In this document: positions 36,301 through 49,000 of the stretch, one piece after another
How positions within the stretch are numbered: the stretch's first letter is position 1
How the letters are laid out: every line of letters starts with the position of its first letter
NCBI RefSeq assembly: GCF_902459465.1
Contig: NW_022985716.1
Coordinates: forward strand, 38,501-102,500
Length of the DNA stretch: 64,000 nucleotides
Direction: 5' to 3'
Source: Asterias rubens
Taxonomy: Eukaryota; Echinodermata; Asteroidea; Forcipulatida; Asteriidae
Program-made: the position numbers and the translations under genes
The notes under the pieces: model-generated
The model's input: only the letters and a program-made list of their open reading frames with translations
The model's database searches: none
What the model was told of the DNA's origin: nothing

Positions 36301-38547
36301 TTGTTTCTTTCTTGAAAACTACGTTACTTCAGAGGGAGCCGTTCTCACAGTATTTTATACCATCAAAAGCTCCTCATTACTCGTTTCCAAGTTGTTTTTT
36401 ATGCTATCAATTATTTTGAGTAATTACCAGTAGTGTCCACTGCCTTTAAAGCGAGCTTCATTAATAACAAACCTTTAACCAATCATGTATAATAATCTAT
36501 CAGAGTTTAAACCACACCTAATAATGCCCTTAATAAAGTGTCAATTTTCATGATTCATATTTACCTCGTTGTAATCATGAAATATATCATATCTGAATTT
36601 AGATGAGATACCCTGCTCAATTGGTTCTATCTGTGCTTCATCGTCATTCCGTTGGACATCTTCTATCATTGTAGAGAATGTCAGACCCTTGTCCTCCAGA
36701 ATGTTTCGAACTACACTCAGATCACCTGGACCAACCATAACATCCACAGGGTGGCCTGGCTGCTTGGGCTCGCTCCAAAAATCCAACTACAGACAAAAGG
36801 TTTGCAGAGGGGTAAAACAAACCCAACCGTCATAATCACCATATTAAAGACAATATAACACGCACAGATATACCCGCCAACCCACAAAGGGGGCAACAAC
36901 AAAACAACGTATGGCGTGCCATTAGTCGTGTGTTCAATTTTGTCTTGACAATTTAACAGTTGCACATGTCGTCACTGAGTTAGGGAAACAACTTCACTTT
37001 AAGGTTCTTTTTTTTTTATATTGTTTATTTCGGTCAATATTGTCAACTTGGTGCCCTTTGTAAATTAGGTTTTTGAATTAATCCTACATATGAATGAAGA
37101 TGTAGTATAATTTACCTGTAAAATATTCAGCTTCATTTATAGTCGTAGTTTTTGAGAGGGAAACAACTGAAATTGTTTTACACATGTTCCCAAAACTGCA
37201 GCACCTCAGACAACCATACTTTAAAAGAAGCTTTCTACTATCACAAAGCCGTGTAAGTTTGAGGTAAACTAAAGGACGTTTGTGTTTTGTGTCGTACAAC
37301 AAGTATCCACACCCTTTAAACTAGCTTCAGTAAATTGTCTTTTACTGTTCTTTATTGTTTCCTACCTCACCGGGAAATGTTTCCCGTAAGCTCCTCAGAG
37401 ATTGTAACTCCATGATGTCATTTGGAATAACACGAAGGACCTTGTATCTAAACCACAAAGAAAAAATGTTTGATTCAGTTTTAATTAGTGTAACACTTCA
37501 CCGCTTTTGTTTCACTCAGTTACCTGTTCATAATTGTTGCGTTGTCATTTAACCTCCGAGAAAGACTCTGCTAGGGTCGAAACGTCAGGCCATTAACTAG
37601 TATTTTGTTACACTTATATGGTTCCTTTTGATTGGTAAGATGTTTGCAACAGCTAATGCCATTTTCTCAAGTAAAAAAAGTTATTAAAATGTATTTAAAA
37701 TACAGAAACCAACTATACTTCCCCCAAATGCAAACAAAACACCCCCCCCCCCCAAAAAAAAAAAAAGACAAAAACAGACAGACAAACAAAGCATAAAACC
37801 AATCAGACGAACTGGATACACATTCTAGCATCAAAGTTTCTCATCACATTGGTGGGCAAACAAGCCTATAAACACCTACAGATCTTTGGGCAGTTTAACA
37901 TATATTGACAACTTGGCAAGAATAAAAAGGCGCTAGTAGACTAAGGCGGTTAGCTCAATGTCTAATGTATTGTGCTTGACACTACATGGATTCGAACCTC
38001 CTCCTTTACCGTGAACACCAGTCAGGTCTACTACTACTATAGACCAATCGCCACACTCCATTCAGAACAATTTAGTCAACATTGAATAGATTGTCATTCT
38101 CAGGTTCGAAACCAGACCAGATAAGAGCACCGGGCTCATCAAGTCCTTTCTGTTTCTGTTCAGCAAAGTGTGGGTTCTAGAGTCGTGTCACTTCACCGTT
38201 ACTGCTGCGTACTTCGGATGGGACGTAAAGCCGTTGGTCCCGTGTGTTGTGTAATTCACCTAAAAATTCGCAATCCTGGTTTTATCGGCAGCATATTATG
38301 CGCCACAGAACCCTTTAAACCATTGCATGGTGCTATAAAGAAGTAGGTCTCATACTTCAATACATAGCTCCACAAACCTTGCAGGCAATAATACTGAACG
38401 CTTTGATACACCCCTGGGGGTGATAAAGCGCTCTTTAATGTTTATGAATTCAAATAATCTAACCTACCCATCGTAGCGCCGTTTTCCTCCAGCGTAACAC
38501 AAACCCACAAGGGCAACAAGGAGAGCGAAGCGAAGCACGGCCATCAT
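30392..38547 (-). CDS. Zinc carboxypeptidase A (M14A), downstream paralog
   Basis: Secreted digestive procarboxypeptidase that removes C-terminal hydrophobic residues. Ten exons in transcript order: 38468-38547, 37366-37447, 36565-36786, 35594-35698, 33943-34044, 33132-33242, 32159-32255, 31476-31675, 30730-30814, 30392-30573; 1266 nt, 421 codons plus stop. Signal peptide MMAVLRFALLVALVGLCYA, propeptide to about residue 110 (DFWSEPKQPGHPVDVMV), then the catalytic domain. Zinc ligands H181 and E184 (THPRE) and H310 (DMHAYSQ); R240, N258-R259 (LNRNF), Y362 and general base E385 (FAPELRD). C252 and C275 form the usual disulfide. I369 at the specificity position (bovine 255) argues for A-type over B-type. 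Converges with the docking gene, whose stop is 0.8 kb away. Confidence 0.95.
31000..31240 (+). mobile_element. tRNA-type SINE, second family
   Basis: GGGTTCAGATCCCGGTCATG box B, then ATTGCTTCTCTTCACACAGG, AATGGGCACCTGCGAGGG and TGTTATTGGCCAAATGACCA. Reverse copy at 55130-55390. Confidence 0.6.
31758..32128. mobile_element. TTAA MITE family A copy in carboxypeptidase intron
   Basis: Left TTAA 31758; right end GTCCAGTGCCTTCAA with decayed target. Lies only 31 bp below the exon at 32159, so it reaches close to that exon's splice donor. Confidence 0.75.
32359..32850. mobile_element. TGTCCG/GCATATGC palindrome-rich element, copy 2
   Basis: Flanked by GCGTAACTTG at 32349-32358 and 32851-32860, a 10-bp target duplication. 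Inside are many CGGACA/TGTCCG words alternating with TTGCATATGCAA-type dyads. In the carboxypeptidase intron between exons 32255 and 33132. Confidence 0.78.
33035..33162. repeat. 64-bp tandem duplication over an exon end
   Basis: Two nearly identical units contain the last ~32 nt of the exon 33132-33242, its GTAAGTTA donor and 25 nt of intron. Confidence 0.9.
33361..33510. mobile_element. Diverged tRNA-bearing repeat
   Basis: TGTTAAATTTGGATCACTGT, then TCACAGGCATATTTTTACTC and GGGATTCGAACC, clearly the same family with many changes. Confidence 0.6.
34542..34570. mobile_element. Left end of a family A MITE
   Basis: TTAAAGGCACTGGACACGTT then unrelated sequence leading into the 34589 fold-back. 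Confidence 0.5.
34589..35006. mobile_element. ~418-bp fold-back in carboxypeptidase intron
   Basis: Ends AATGGGTGCGTTCGATTAGC and its inverse. Arms contain CCACGTTCGTCCTGGAAAA four times in both orientations; an inner hairpin is AGCCCCAAGTG...CACTTGGGGCT. Confidence 0.8.
35191..35548. mobile_element. MITE-E-related element with another fold-back nested in it
   Basis: Outer parts: CACCTTTTCACAAA ... TGAATGAGGTGCATG on the left, GCGATAAGGTCTA on the right. Inner element 35249-35502 with ends GGGCCCAATTTCATGGCTCT / AGAGCCATGAAACTTGGCCC. Confidence 0.6.
35249..35502. mobile_element. Inner fold-back MITE (GGGCC...CATGGCTCTGCTTACCG)
   Basis: ~254 bp with inverted ends of about 30 bp; CTTACG/CGTAAG words recur through the body. 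TGG is present at both junctions. Confidence 0.65.
36090..36449. mobile_element. TTAA MITE family A copy in carboxypeptidase intron
   Basis: TTAA at both ends; a deletion removed part of the AACATATGCATAAAATAACA block. Confidence 0.8.
38100..38290 (+). mobile_element. SINE end with GGATGGGACGTAAAGCCGTT block
   Basis: Shares GCCGTTGGTCCCGTGTGTTG with 2333 and 46943 copies. In the first intron of the downstream carboxypeptidase. Confidence 0.5.
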
Positions 38548-38630
38548 GAATGTGAAGTGACGCTTTGTTCTTCGGCCTTTACATTTTACACTAATCATAT
38601 ACTGTCTCGTCTCTGGAGTTTGATATAACT

Positions 38631-38661
38631 GTTAATCAACAGTTATTGGTTAAATATTAAT
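38631..38661 (-). promoter_or_regulatory. HNF1-like sites upstream of carboxypeptidase (downstream copy)
   Basis: GGTTAAATATTAAT (38648-38661 on the plus strand) matches the HNF1 consensus at 12 of 14 positions; GTTAATCAAC lies next to it at 38631. The pair sits about 85-115 bp before the start codon. Confidence 0.35.
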
Positions 38662-39696
38662 TATGCAAACACTTTCCATTGTTCTTACCAGTGTCTGATG
38701 TTTTTTTTATTAACTTGTCAAGTGTTGTTGTTTTTGAGTCGGAGAGATCATTCTATGACTCGATTATAACTTTATGGTAAAATATACTGTAAGCCCGGTC
38801 CACTGGTCTTTTAAAAACAAGTTTGATGTCTGAAAGAAAATAAGAATGGTTCTTTTTATCACCGGTCTGTTAGGTTCACGAAATACAAGACTATACTTTC
38901 TACGAAAACAGATCTTCTTAAATCCCTTGTAACAAAAATTCATTAAAAAAATGCTAACCAATAAAACAACACCACGCTTCAAATTCTGTTGCGACTGTTT
39001 GTGACTATTGCATTCCCAACAATACCACACATTTGTTATAGTCAGAATTACGTTGGAGGGAACAATGTTAAAATTCAACATAATAGACCCCTCTTGGTTC
39101 GAGGCCTATGCAGCAGCTTGTGGTAATAATAAAGATAAACTATTAAAATATTTTGAGAAACATGTCACTTCGAAATGTGGTAATGTCAATCGATCAATCA
39201 ATCAATCAATCAATCAACCGCAGAGACGGCAAGTGTACGTCGGGCCGATCTATTGTGTCAACGTCCTACAGCCTAGCGCCACACGTGGACGATTTCGCTA
39301 GGCCGGCCAAGTTGTTTGGCCCAGTATGATGGAGGGCGGCCTCTAGGTCTCTTCCAGCCAGGAGCTGGTGCTAGGCCTTCCCCTGGAGTTGATGACGACG
39401 CTTATAGCTTTTGGTAATGTAAAACGATACTATTTGCTTTCCTCACAAATTTAAAAATGAGAAGCGCTAAATACTATCAGTAACTTTTATCGCTATAAAG
39501 GTTACTCTTCCTTTGTGGACATTAGCACCGAATCACCAGAGGTATCTCAAACAGATGATCACCTTTTGAAATGCAATTTCCAGATGTATTTAGTTTGATT
39601 GTATACATCTACATTGATATAGGGTTGAATCAATCGAACGGTTAAAAAAAGTTATACGTTGTCTTTTACTAAACAAAAGCGGGCATTAAATACAAC

Positions 39697-40079
39697 TTAA
39701 AGGCAGTGGACACTATTGGTAATTACTCAAAATAATTTTCAGCATAAAGCCTCACTTGGTAACGAGTAATGGGGAGAGGTTAATAGTATAACACATTGTG
39801 AGAAACGGCTCCCTCTGAAGTGACGTAGTTTTCGAGAAAGAAGTAATTTCCCACAAATTTGATTTCGAGACCTCAAGTTTAGAATTTGAGGTCTCGAAAT
39901 CAAGCATCTGAAAGTACACAACTTCGTGACAAGGTTTTTTTTTCTTTCATAGTTATCTCGCAACTCCGACGACCAATCAAGCTCAAATTTTCACAGGTTT
40001 GTTATTTTATGCATATGTTGAAATACACCAAATGAGAAGACTGGTCTTTGACAATTACCAATAATGTCCCGTGTCTTAA
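39697..40079. mobile_element. TTAA MITE family A copy, between the carboxypeptidases
   Basis: Full length, TTAA at 39697 and 40076; the right TIR is diverged (AATGTCCCGTGTC). Confidence 0.82.
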
Positions 40080-41037
40080 ATAGTTGGGACCATTCTGGTC
40101 CTGAAAGTTCAGAAAAGTACGATAATTCAAGAGTCCTTTTTCTAAAGCCTTTGGCTCTTTTTGAAACAACGGATTCGCCTTGAGCTACAGCTCAGGTTCC
40201 GTTGGTTGAACCAGTGCGCTTTTAGGACGGGGCTTCAAACAGGCGGACAGAGCATGCTAAGCAGAATCCCTTGTATCGAAAAGACGTATGAGTGGATTGG
40301 AGGTAAATGCAGCGATAGGGGTGGGTGATTAGTTGGTTACTAGGTTTTTAAACCTAGTAACCAATAGAAAAAATGTCTTATGTCTAACCAATGTCTAACC
40401 AATTTAAACATGTCTTTGTTGGTTTGGTTATACACTTGAATTGTATTAAGGTTTTAGGGACTTTATTTATTTTTGGCAGTTTTCTTAAAATATCTTTACC
40501 CTTTTTTTTCTCTCTGTAAAGTATAATGTGTAAATCTAGTTGTATCATTATAACTGTACTTGTTAGTGTTCTTTATTAATGTTTAGACACGGAAGTTTCC
40601 CATTTTATCTTGTTAATGGACAATCAATTAAATGAATTGAATTACCTTATTGAACTGGTGACACACCTGTAATGCTTCTCATGTAATCCGTAGAATGGCT
40701 GGAGTGATATGAAAGTGATTGTCCCTTGATATTTTAGTTTCAACGTCTGCTTGTTTCCCTTGCCCTACTATGACAATGCCGCAAACAAAATATAAAAAAT
40801 TACATTGATGTTTTTCAGAACAAACATCGATTTTGATATGTTGTTATTCACCGATAACAACACAAAACACACACGAGCATGATAACCACATCTGGGATAA
40901 CAGAATTGTGAAATAATTTTGTTAACACCCCACACCAAAGGAGGAAACTAAGAGTGGCCCATTTTATGCCAACATCGCCAATCGGTGCAGTAGACAGAAT
41001 TGAAATACAGTTTCCAATGAGTTTCTAATTTATTTAT

Positions 41038-41398
41038 TTAAAGCTTTGGACACTATTGGTAATTGTCAAATACCAGGCTTCTCTCTTGGTGTATCTCAAC
41101 ATATGCACAAAATAACAAGCCTGTGAAAATTTGAGCTCAATTGGTCGTCGAAGTTGCGAGATAGTAATAAAAGAAATATTGGGTGCTTTCCGATGCTTGA
41201 TTTCGAGACCTCAAACTCTAAATCTGAGGTCTCGAAATCAAATTCTTGGAAACAAATTCTCGAAAACTACGTCACTTCAGAGGGAGCCGTTTCTCACAAT
41301 GTTTTATGCCATCAACCTCTCCCCACCACTCGTTACCAACTTTGGTTTTATGCTAATAATTGTTTTGAGTAATTACCAATAGTGTCCACTGCCTTTAA
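41038..41398. mobile_element. TTAA MITE family A copy, between the carboxypeptidases
   Basis: TTAA at 41038 and 41395; 400 bp left of the 46-bp minisatellite. Confidence 0.85.
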
Positions 41399-41814
41399 TG
41401 CATCTTATTATAATCAGGGTATCCCTCATCAGTACTCAATCCTTGAGATAAATTTATCTTAAATGAGCCAAAGTTTTTCCGAAAATGTGAGCTCCTTTAT
41501 GGTTATGTTGGCATTTTTTAAAAACATGTCTGCAGCCGATTTCACGAAACGCTAGGATTAATCCTATCTCGAGCAATCTTAACTGCATGCTACAGTGCAG
41601 GGTTGGGACTTATCCTAAGTCCTAAGGTAGGAAGAGTTTGCTGAAATCGACGGTAGTTTAGTGCAACATTTGTTTGTTAAGAATCAAACAAAGATTGTGT
41701 GTGAATTTGTTTCCTTGTCATGGCCTTATATCGTGCTGTAATTTAAAATTGTAATGTTGGCTAGCCCTTTTTTGTCATTCAGAACAATTTTGAAAAAGGA
41801 ATACTCGATAAGCA

Positions 41815-44096
41815 CAGCAGCTTCCAACAGGCCTTATACTCACTCCAAGAAAGCTAAGACAAGCAGCTTCCAACAGGCCTTATACTCACTCCAAGAAAGC
41901 TAAGACAAGCAGCTTCAAACAGCCTTATACTCACTCCAAGAAAGCTAAGACAAGCAGCTTCCAACAGGCTTATACTCACTCCAAGAAAGCTAAGACAAGC
42001 AGCTTCCAACAGGCCTTATACTCACTCCAAGAAAGCTAAGACAAGCAGCTTCCAACAGGCCTTATACTCACTCCAAGAAAGCTAAGACAAGCAGCTTCCA
42101 ACAGCCTTATACTCACTCCAAGAAAGCTAAGACAAGCAGCTTCCAACAGGCTTATACTCACTCCAAGAAAGCTAAGACAAGCAGCTTCCAACAGGCCTTA
42201 TACTCACTCCAAGAAAGCTAAGACAAGCAGCTTCCAACAGGCCTTATACTCACTCCAAGAAAGCTAAGACAAGCAGCTTCCAACAGGCTTATACTCACTC
42301 CAAGAAAGCTAAGACAAGCAGCTTCCAACAGGCCTTATACTCACTCCAAGAAAGGTAAGACAAGCAGCTTCAAACAGCCTTATACTCACTCCAAGAAAGC
42401 TAAGACAAGCAGCTTCCAACAGCCTTATACTCACTCCAAGAAAGCTAAGATAAGCAGCTTCCAACAGCCTTATACTCACTCCAAGAAAGCTAAGACAAGC
42501 AGCTTCCAACATGCCTTATACTCACTCCAAGAAAGCTAAGACAAGCAGCTTCCAACAGGCCTTATACTCACTCCAAGAAAGCTAAGACAAGCAGCTTCCA
42601 ACATGCCTTATACTCACTCCAAGAAAGCTAAGACAAGCAGCTTCCAACAGGCCTTATACTCACTCCAAGAAAGCTAAGACAAGCAGCTTCCAACAGGCCT
42701 TATACTCACTCCAAGAAAGCTAAGACAAACAGCTTCCAACAGCCTTATACTCACTCAAAGAAAGCTAAGACAAGCAGCTTCCAACAGGCTTATACTCACT
42801 CCAAGTAAGCTAAGACAAGCAGCTTCCAACAGGCCTTATACTCACTCCAAGAAAGCTAAGACAAGCAGCTTCCAACAGGCCTTATACTCACTCCAAGAAA
42901 GCTAAGACAAGCAGCTTCCAACAGCCTTATACTCACTCCAAGAAAGCTAAGACAAGCAGCTTCCAACAGGCCTTATACTCACTCCAAGAAAGCTAAGACA
43001 AGCAGCTTCCAACAGGCCTTATACTCACTCCAAGAAAGCTAAGATAAGCAGCTTCCAACAGCCTTTTACTCACTCCAAGAAAGCTAAGACAAGCAGCTTC
43101 CAACAGGCTTATACTCACTCCAAGAAAGCTAAGACAAGCAGCTTCCAACAGGCCTTATACTCACTCCAAGAAAGCTAAGACAAGCAGCTTCCAACAGGCC
43201 TTATACTCACTCCAAGAAAGCTAAGACAAGCAGCTTCCAACAGGCTTATACTCACTCCAAGAAAGCTAAGACAAGCAGCTTCCCACAGGTTTATACTCAC
43301 TCCAAGAAAGCTAAGACAAGAAGCTTCCAACAGGCCTTATACTCACTCCAAGAAAGCTAAGACAAGCAGCTTTCAACAGGCCTTATACTCACTCCAAGAA
43401 AGCTAAGACAAGCAGCTTCCAACAGGCCTTATACTCACTCCAAGAAAGCTAAGACAAGCAGCTTCAAACAGCCTTATACTCACTCCAAGAAAGCTAAGAC
43501 AAGCAGCTTACAACAGGCTTATACTCACTCCAAGAAAGCTAAGACAAGCAGCTTCCAACAGGCCTTATACTCACTCCAAGAAAGCTAAGACAAGCAGCTT
43601 CGAACAGCCTTATACTCACTCAAAGAAAGCTAAGACAAGCAGCTTCCAACAGCCTTATACTCACTCAAAGAAAGCTAAGATAAGCAGCTTCCAACAGGCT
43701 TATACTCACTCCAAGAAAGCTAAGACAAGCAGCTTCCAACAGGCCTTATACTCACTCAAGAAAGCTAAGACAAGCAGCTTCCAACAGGCCTTATACTCAC
43801 TCCAAGAAAGCTAAGACAAGCAGCTTCCAACAGGCCTTATACTCACTCCAAGAAAGCTAAGACAAGCAGCTTCCAACAGGCATTATACTCACTCCAAGAA
43901 AGCTAAGACAAGCAGCTTCCAACAGGCCTTATACTCACTCCAAGAAAGCTAAGACAATCAGCTTCCAACAGGCCTTATACTCACTCCAAGAAAGCTAAGA
44001 CAAGCAGCTTCCAACAGGCCTTATACTCACTCCAAGAAAGCTAAGACAAGCAGCTTCCAACAGGCCTTATACTCACTCCAAGAAAGCTAAGACAAT
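41815..44096. repeat. 46-bp minisatellite, about 50 units
   Basis: Unit starts CAGCTTCCAACAGGCCTTAT and ends GAAAGCTAAGACAAG. Units differ mostly at CAGGCC (46 bp), CAGCC or CAGGC (45 bp each), and these variants follow a partial order. Lengths are not multiples of three; no coding role. Confidence 0.95.
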
Positions 44097-45356
44097 TTAT
44101 ATGTGACTTTTAAATATTTTTGTGAGATTAAATTCCCCCCAAAAATGTCACACAGACAAAACATTATTAAGTATTAAACTATTTCTGTGACGTCACTCTA
44201 TTGTTGAAAGACAGTGTAGATTATTTCTACGAATCTCCACATAACTGTTGATTCGTTACGAATCTACACTTAAGTGTAGTTCCGTAGCATAATCTACACT
44301 TGTATTTTCATTATTAACAGTTCAACCTAAAAATTACTGTCTTTCCAAAATGAAAGATGCAAGAAGTGCACCAAAACATTGGCTAGCTGAATATCTTTCA
44401 ATTTACAAAAACAAATTCCAGTTTAGAAAAGTCACTTAAGGTATACAATTTATTGTTAGCTGAGCAAACTGTTTTGTACTCGATAATGTTGCAAGCACTA
44501 AAGTATGCCTCGGTGTGTTGTAAAATATCTATAACATGTACCCAACCGTCGTTTGTTAACCTATACGAAATTAGCTAGACTAACTAGTGTTGTTACTATT
44601 GAGAAATCAGGTTGTTCATTGAAACTGTGTTACATAACCAATGGGAGAAATAGTTAAAGTCAGAGAATAGACACTAAAGTGTAGATTCGTGAATACAATG
44701 TACTCGCCTTCGGCTCGTACATTCTATTCACGAATCTACACTTTATCGTCCATTCTCCTTAACCTGAATTCTGATTCCAGGAGGGTTTTACTTTTCTGCC
44801 CAAAGTTGTTCTTTTTGCCGTGCTAACATTTCTACAAGTTGCACCCCCTCTTTTTCGGGGGGGGGGGACATCCTGCCCCCTTAGTCCTACGCCTATAATG
44901 ACGAATGGTGTTTATCTTTTATTGTATGTAATCAAACCGAATACATTAACAACATGGAGAGAGCGCCCTCTATATTAGAGTGGAACACTCAATGGCCAGA
45001 ATCATGAAATCAATTATTGGGTTGCTTGATAAATTTTGTGTGAGTGCCATAGCCTTTTTTATAATCTTTGTTTGTTTTTTGATGGCATGATTTTAACCAA
45101 TTTATGCTTAACTTTTATTTTTAAAACAAATAAGTGAGTTTGTTTATAGATTTAACCTAGATTCCATTTTTCTTAACTCCGTAAAAATTTTGCAAATTTG
45201 AATGTTGTCAACTTTTGTTCAGATTAAATAAACTACTTATAATAACAATACACTCAAAAGCTGCACTTATCTGACAACAAATTAAAACCACGTAACCAAA
45301 ACACAGATTACAGTAAGCATTTAATAATTTATTTTGACTCATTAATCTTATTAACA
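44097..45356. other. Gene-free stretch with GTGTAGATT fold-backs
   Basis: Holds the 44663 fold-back and GACGTCAC-linked GTGTAGATT words; AT-rich remainder. Confidence 0.5.
44663..44757. repeat. Fold-back around a CGCCTTCGGCTCG loop
   Basis: Arms AAAGTGTAGATTCGTGAAT and complement. Related GTGTAGATT words occur at 44215-44300 and 50880-51190. Confidence 0.75.
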
Positions 45357-45593
45357 GTGAGAAAAAGCAGCCCTTTAATGGATCTACAATTATCAATGTT
45401 TAGTCTTTGCCCTTCTTTGTTCATAAAGCATTTGTTTGAATTGGAGATAGAGAGGAAACGGCAGACGGACCTTTGTCAGTTTCAGCACCTCTCACCCCAC
45501 TTCAGAGCCATATCTGGAGAGTTGCGACAATTTGCGATTAGAAGCCATTTTGATCCCAAGAAACACATGGACGAACACGGGGTGCCAGACTAG
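45357..45593 (+). CDS. Hypothetical short open frame or orphan exon
   Basis: The part from about 45430 reads LFELEIERKRQTDLCQFQHL then FRAISGELRQF and HFDPKKHMDEHG before a stop; charged, helix-like composition, different from surrounding repeats. An AAAG acceptor-like site precedes it. Could be a retrocopy fragment or the last exon of an unseen plus-strand gene. Confidence 0.25.
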   Translation: MRKSSPLMDLQLSMFSLCPSLFIKHLFELEIERKRQTDLCQFQHLSPHFRAISGELRQFAIRSHFDPKKHMDEHGVPD

Positions 45594-46045
45594 CCTAGCC
45601 ATTGGGTTCTGCTTCATTTGGAGACAACATGGCGTCCAGCAACCACGTGACCAAAGCAACCTGGTCCCTCCACCTCGTAAATCTCCCAATACACAGCGCT
45701 GCCCCACTTCCTTGAACACTGCCCCACCCCATTTCATTATTCACTCCCCTAACCCCACCATCATAGAAACCCCCTTCAACACGTCCATAGCCACTCCCTA
45801 TCTCCCAATCTCCACCAGCCATTATTTGAGTTATGGTGAACACGTACCAAGTAGGTTTTGGTTAACTTGTCCATGGACGCAAAAACTAAACAGTGTACTC
45901 CCATATCATTATACAGGGTCCACCACACCCCGAAAATGCCATGCAGTAGAACTCCATAATGCTTAAAACCGTCGTTGCCATTAAGAAAACTAATTATTCA
46001 ATTACAAATTTAATTTAACAACAACCAGACGACTGTCGGATGTAT

Positions 46046-49000
46046 TTAAACGAATTTGTTGCCAATAACCTTAATGGCTTCATAGACCTCCTGGGCACTT
46101 GGGTTAATCTCAGATGGTGGTGCAATAAAACCATAGACCCCTTTATCACGGAGCTCTGGTGCGTAAGCATAGGGAATGCCAGCCATTTCGTGCGCCCAAT
46201 CAACACTAGAACCAGATGCTTTGTCTGAAAACAAACAATTTATTGAAACAAAATGAAATTTTTGCCAAAAGAAACTCAAATAATCTGCGTTTTCTTTCAA
46301 TGTTAACAATGACACAAAGAGCCTTAGATTATCAATCTATTGTGGAAATATTGGCTGGTTTTATTTTATTTTAATAATGTCATGTTTTTACCAACAACTT
46401 TTTGTATTATTTTTAAATAATCAAGTAGGCCTATGGCTTATTTTTTATTGATGTATTTGTTTGTTTGTCTTTACCTTTATTTTTGTTTCAATTAACTTCA
46501 ATTTCAATCTCTTTACCGCCGAGGGATAACATTTTATTGCTCGTTGTTTATGTATTCAACTTGCTTCCCTGCCTAAAAGTCAATTTTTTTTTTTTTTTTT
46601 TTTTTTTTTACATTTTGACTCCTTTTGGAGCAAGCAGAATCATCAAACACTCATTTTGCTGTAAACAATCTAAGCCATTTTTAATTCGAGTGGTGGGATA
46701 ACCTTTGAACAGTTTTTGCTTACATTTAGTGCTCTAAGATCACCGCATACATAATATTATACTTACATATAACATGTGCAATGGGTCCTACATCAAAAGT
46801 CTTGTAGTGTTTTGCGTACAAAGCTTTCATGGCGTCGGTGGCAAGGTTAAACTGTAAAAACAACAACAAAAAACACGTTCATTATAAAATTTGACAATGT
46901 GTCCTTATGTAAGACACTTAACCATTAGTGCTTCGTCTTTAGGATGGGACGTCAAGCCGTTGGTCCGGTGTGTTGTGTAACACACACAAATAATTAAGCC
47001 AGTGCACTTATTGAAAAGAGAAGGGTTTCGCCCGGTGTTTCTGGCTGTAGCTTCGCCGTAACACATTGTAAACCCTTATTAGGTGCACAATAATAGCACA
47101 AAAACACGTGTATTTCTTGTATGCCTACCTGATCCCAGTAGTTTCCCGCATAATCGTACTTGTAGCCAAAAGGAAACATCCATAACTGACTGTAACAATG
47201 CATGTCAATGTAGACTTGTACGTTAGTGAGAGCGCTGATGTAGTTAGTTAAAGATCGAACCTCGATCTCAGACTGTACAGAGGGACCACGGTAGTCTTGT
47301 GCACACGGGTTAGTGCTCGCTCCCCCATCAACTATAGTCGAGGAAAGAGGAAATGGTATAAGATATTACCGACCTGAAGCAAAATGCCTTCGAAATTATT
47401 AAGGGTTTGTTTGCAGGATCATGATTCTTTAAGGGTATAGATTTGTTTGCAGGATCATGATTCTTTAAGGGTATAGATTTGTTTGCAGGATCATGATTCT
47501 TTAAGGGTATAGATTTGTTTGCAGGATCATGATTCTTTAAGGGTATAGATTTGTTTGCAGGATCATGATTCTTTAAGGGTATAGATTTGTTTGCAGGATC
47601 ATGATTCTTTAAGGGTATAGATTTGTTTGCAGGATCATGATTATTTAAGGGTATAGATTTGTTTGCAGGATCATGATTATTTAAGGGTATAGATTTGTTT
47701 GCAGGATCATGATTCTTTAAGGGTATAGATTTGTTTGCAGGATCATGATTCTTTAAGGGTATAGATTTGTTTGCAGGATCATGATTCTTTAAGGGTATAG
47801 ATTTGTTTGCAGGATCATGATTCTTTAAGGGTATAGATTTGTTTGCAGGATCATGATTCTTTAAGGGTATAGATTTGTTTGCAGGATCATGATTCTGACA
47901 ACATATTCCTAATGTCATCCTGGATGTGGGTTCTAGTTGATTTAACTTTTCTTGACTTCTAAATCCCAAAATGGTGTTGGCCATACTTTTGTTCAATTGA
48001 TGATGTTTTTATTTTATCATTGCTCACGCTAAACTGTAAAATGACAGTTCGTGTGATATATATATTTTTGTATTCCGTCGATAACTGTATTTCATTTGAC
48101 ATTGGGGAATAGAGTTTATTTCATATGAACACAGATTATTTAATGGGACAAACTAGTGGACTGGCATCTGTTGGTTTTGGTAATTTTGTGGAATAACATG
48201 AACTTTTTAACACTCAGTGTTACTTCTTTCATTCACTTATTGTTATGTTTCCACATTTTAACACTATCAAGCGTTTAGAGACTCGGAGACGACCAAAGGA
48301 CCTATTATGAGGAACCGTTATCTTGGTGCAAAACGTTTCTCGAACCGCCCCCGCAAGGTTCGCAGACTAAAAGGCCGTGTCCGAAACGGCGACTTCGGCT
48401 ACAGCTACGGCTAGATCGCGCGCGTCTGCTATTCTTCAACACTGGTAGACGCGCTGATCTAGACATAGCTGTAGCCGAAGTCGTCGTTTCGGACACGGCC
48501 TAAGTCAGGTGAGTGTAAAGGGGCGGTCGTTGCGGGCGCTGTTGGTGAGTTGGCCGCGCTGTGCGTGAAAGGAAAACGAGAAACGTCTTGCACCGAGACT
48601 AGAGGAACCGTAATAATAATTACTGACTTACCGTCCCATCCAGCATTGAAGTTTCGGTTCGGGTCAACTCCTCTACAATTGCTGTTCTTATTCACACTAC
48701 GCGTTTTTCTCCACATACGGTCAAACTAATGTAAAAAAAACAAAATAATCACCCGATTGGACAACCCACGACTTTGACTAAGCGATGCTCGAGGCGCACC
48801 TTCCTTAAAGACACCGGACACGTTTAGTAATTACTCAAAATACATAAAGTATAGCGTGAAAACTTACTTGGTAACGAGCAATGGAGAGCTGTCGATAATA
48901 TAAAACTATGTGAGAAACAGCTTCTTCTGAAGTAACTTGGTTTCGAGAAAGAGGTAAATTCTCAGAAAGACTTCAGTCCTGGAAGCATTTGATAATAGCA

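Noticed and set aside
42309-42512. Repeat-protein-like frame LEAACLSFLGVSIR
   Set aside because: Part of the 46-bp minisatellite; unit lengths 45/46 break the frame repeatedly.
41815-44096. Possible CRISPR-like array
   Set aside because: Units are contiguous with no unique spacers, in a eukaryotic genome; a minisatellite.
45532-45966. 144-codon plus-strand frame rich in Pro/Thr/Ser
   Set aside because: Composition follows a C-rich low-complexity stretch; overlaps other frames equally open.
47328-47996. 222-codon minus-strand open frame with 12-residue repeats
   Set aside because: It is the 36-bp minisatellite read in frame, inside a carboxypeptidase intron; it stops just after the next exon begins.
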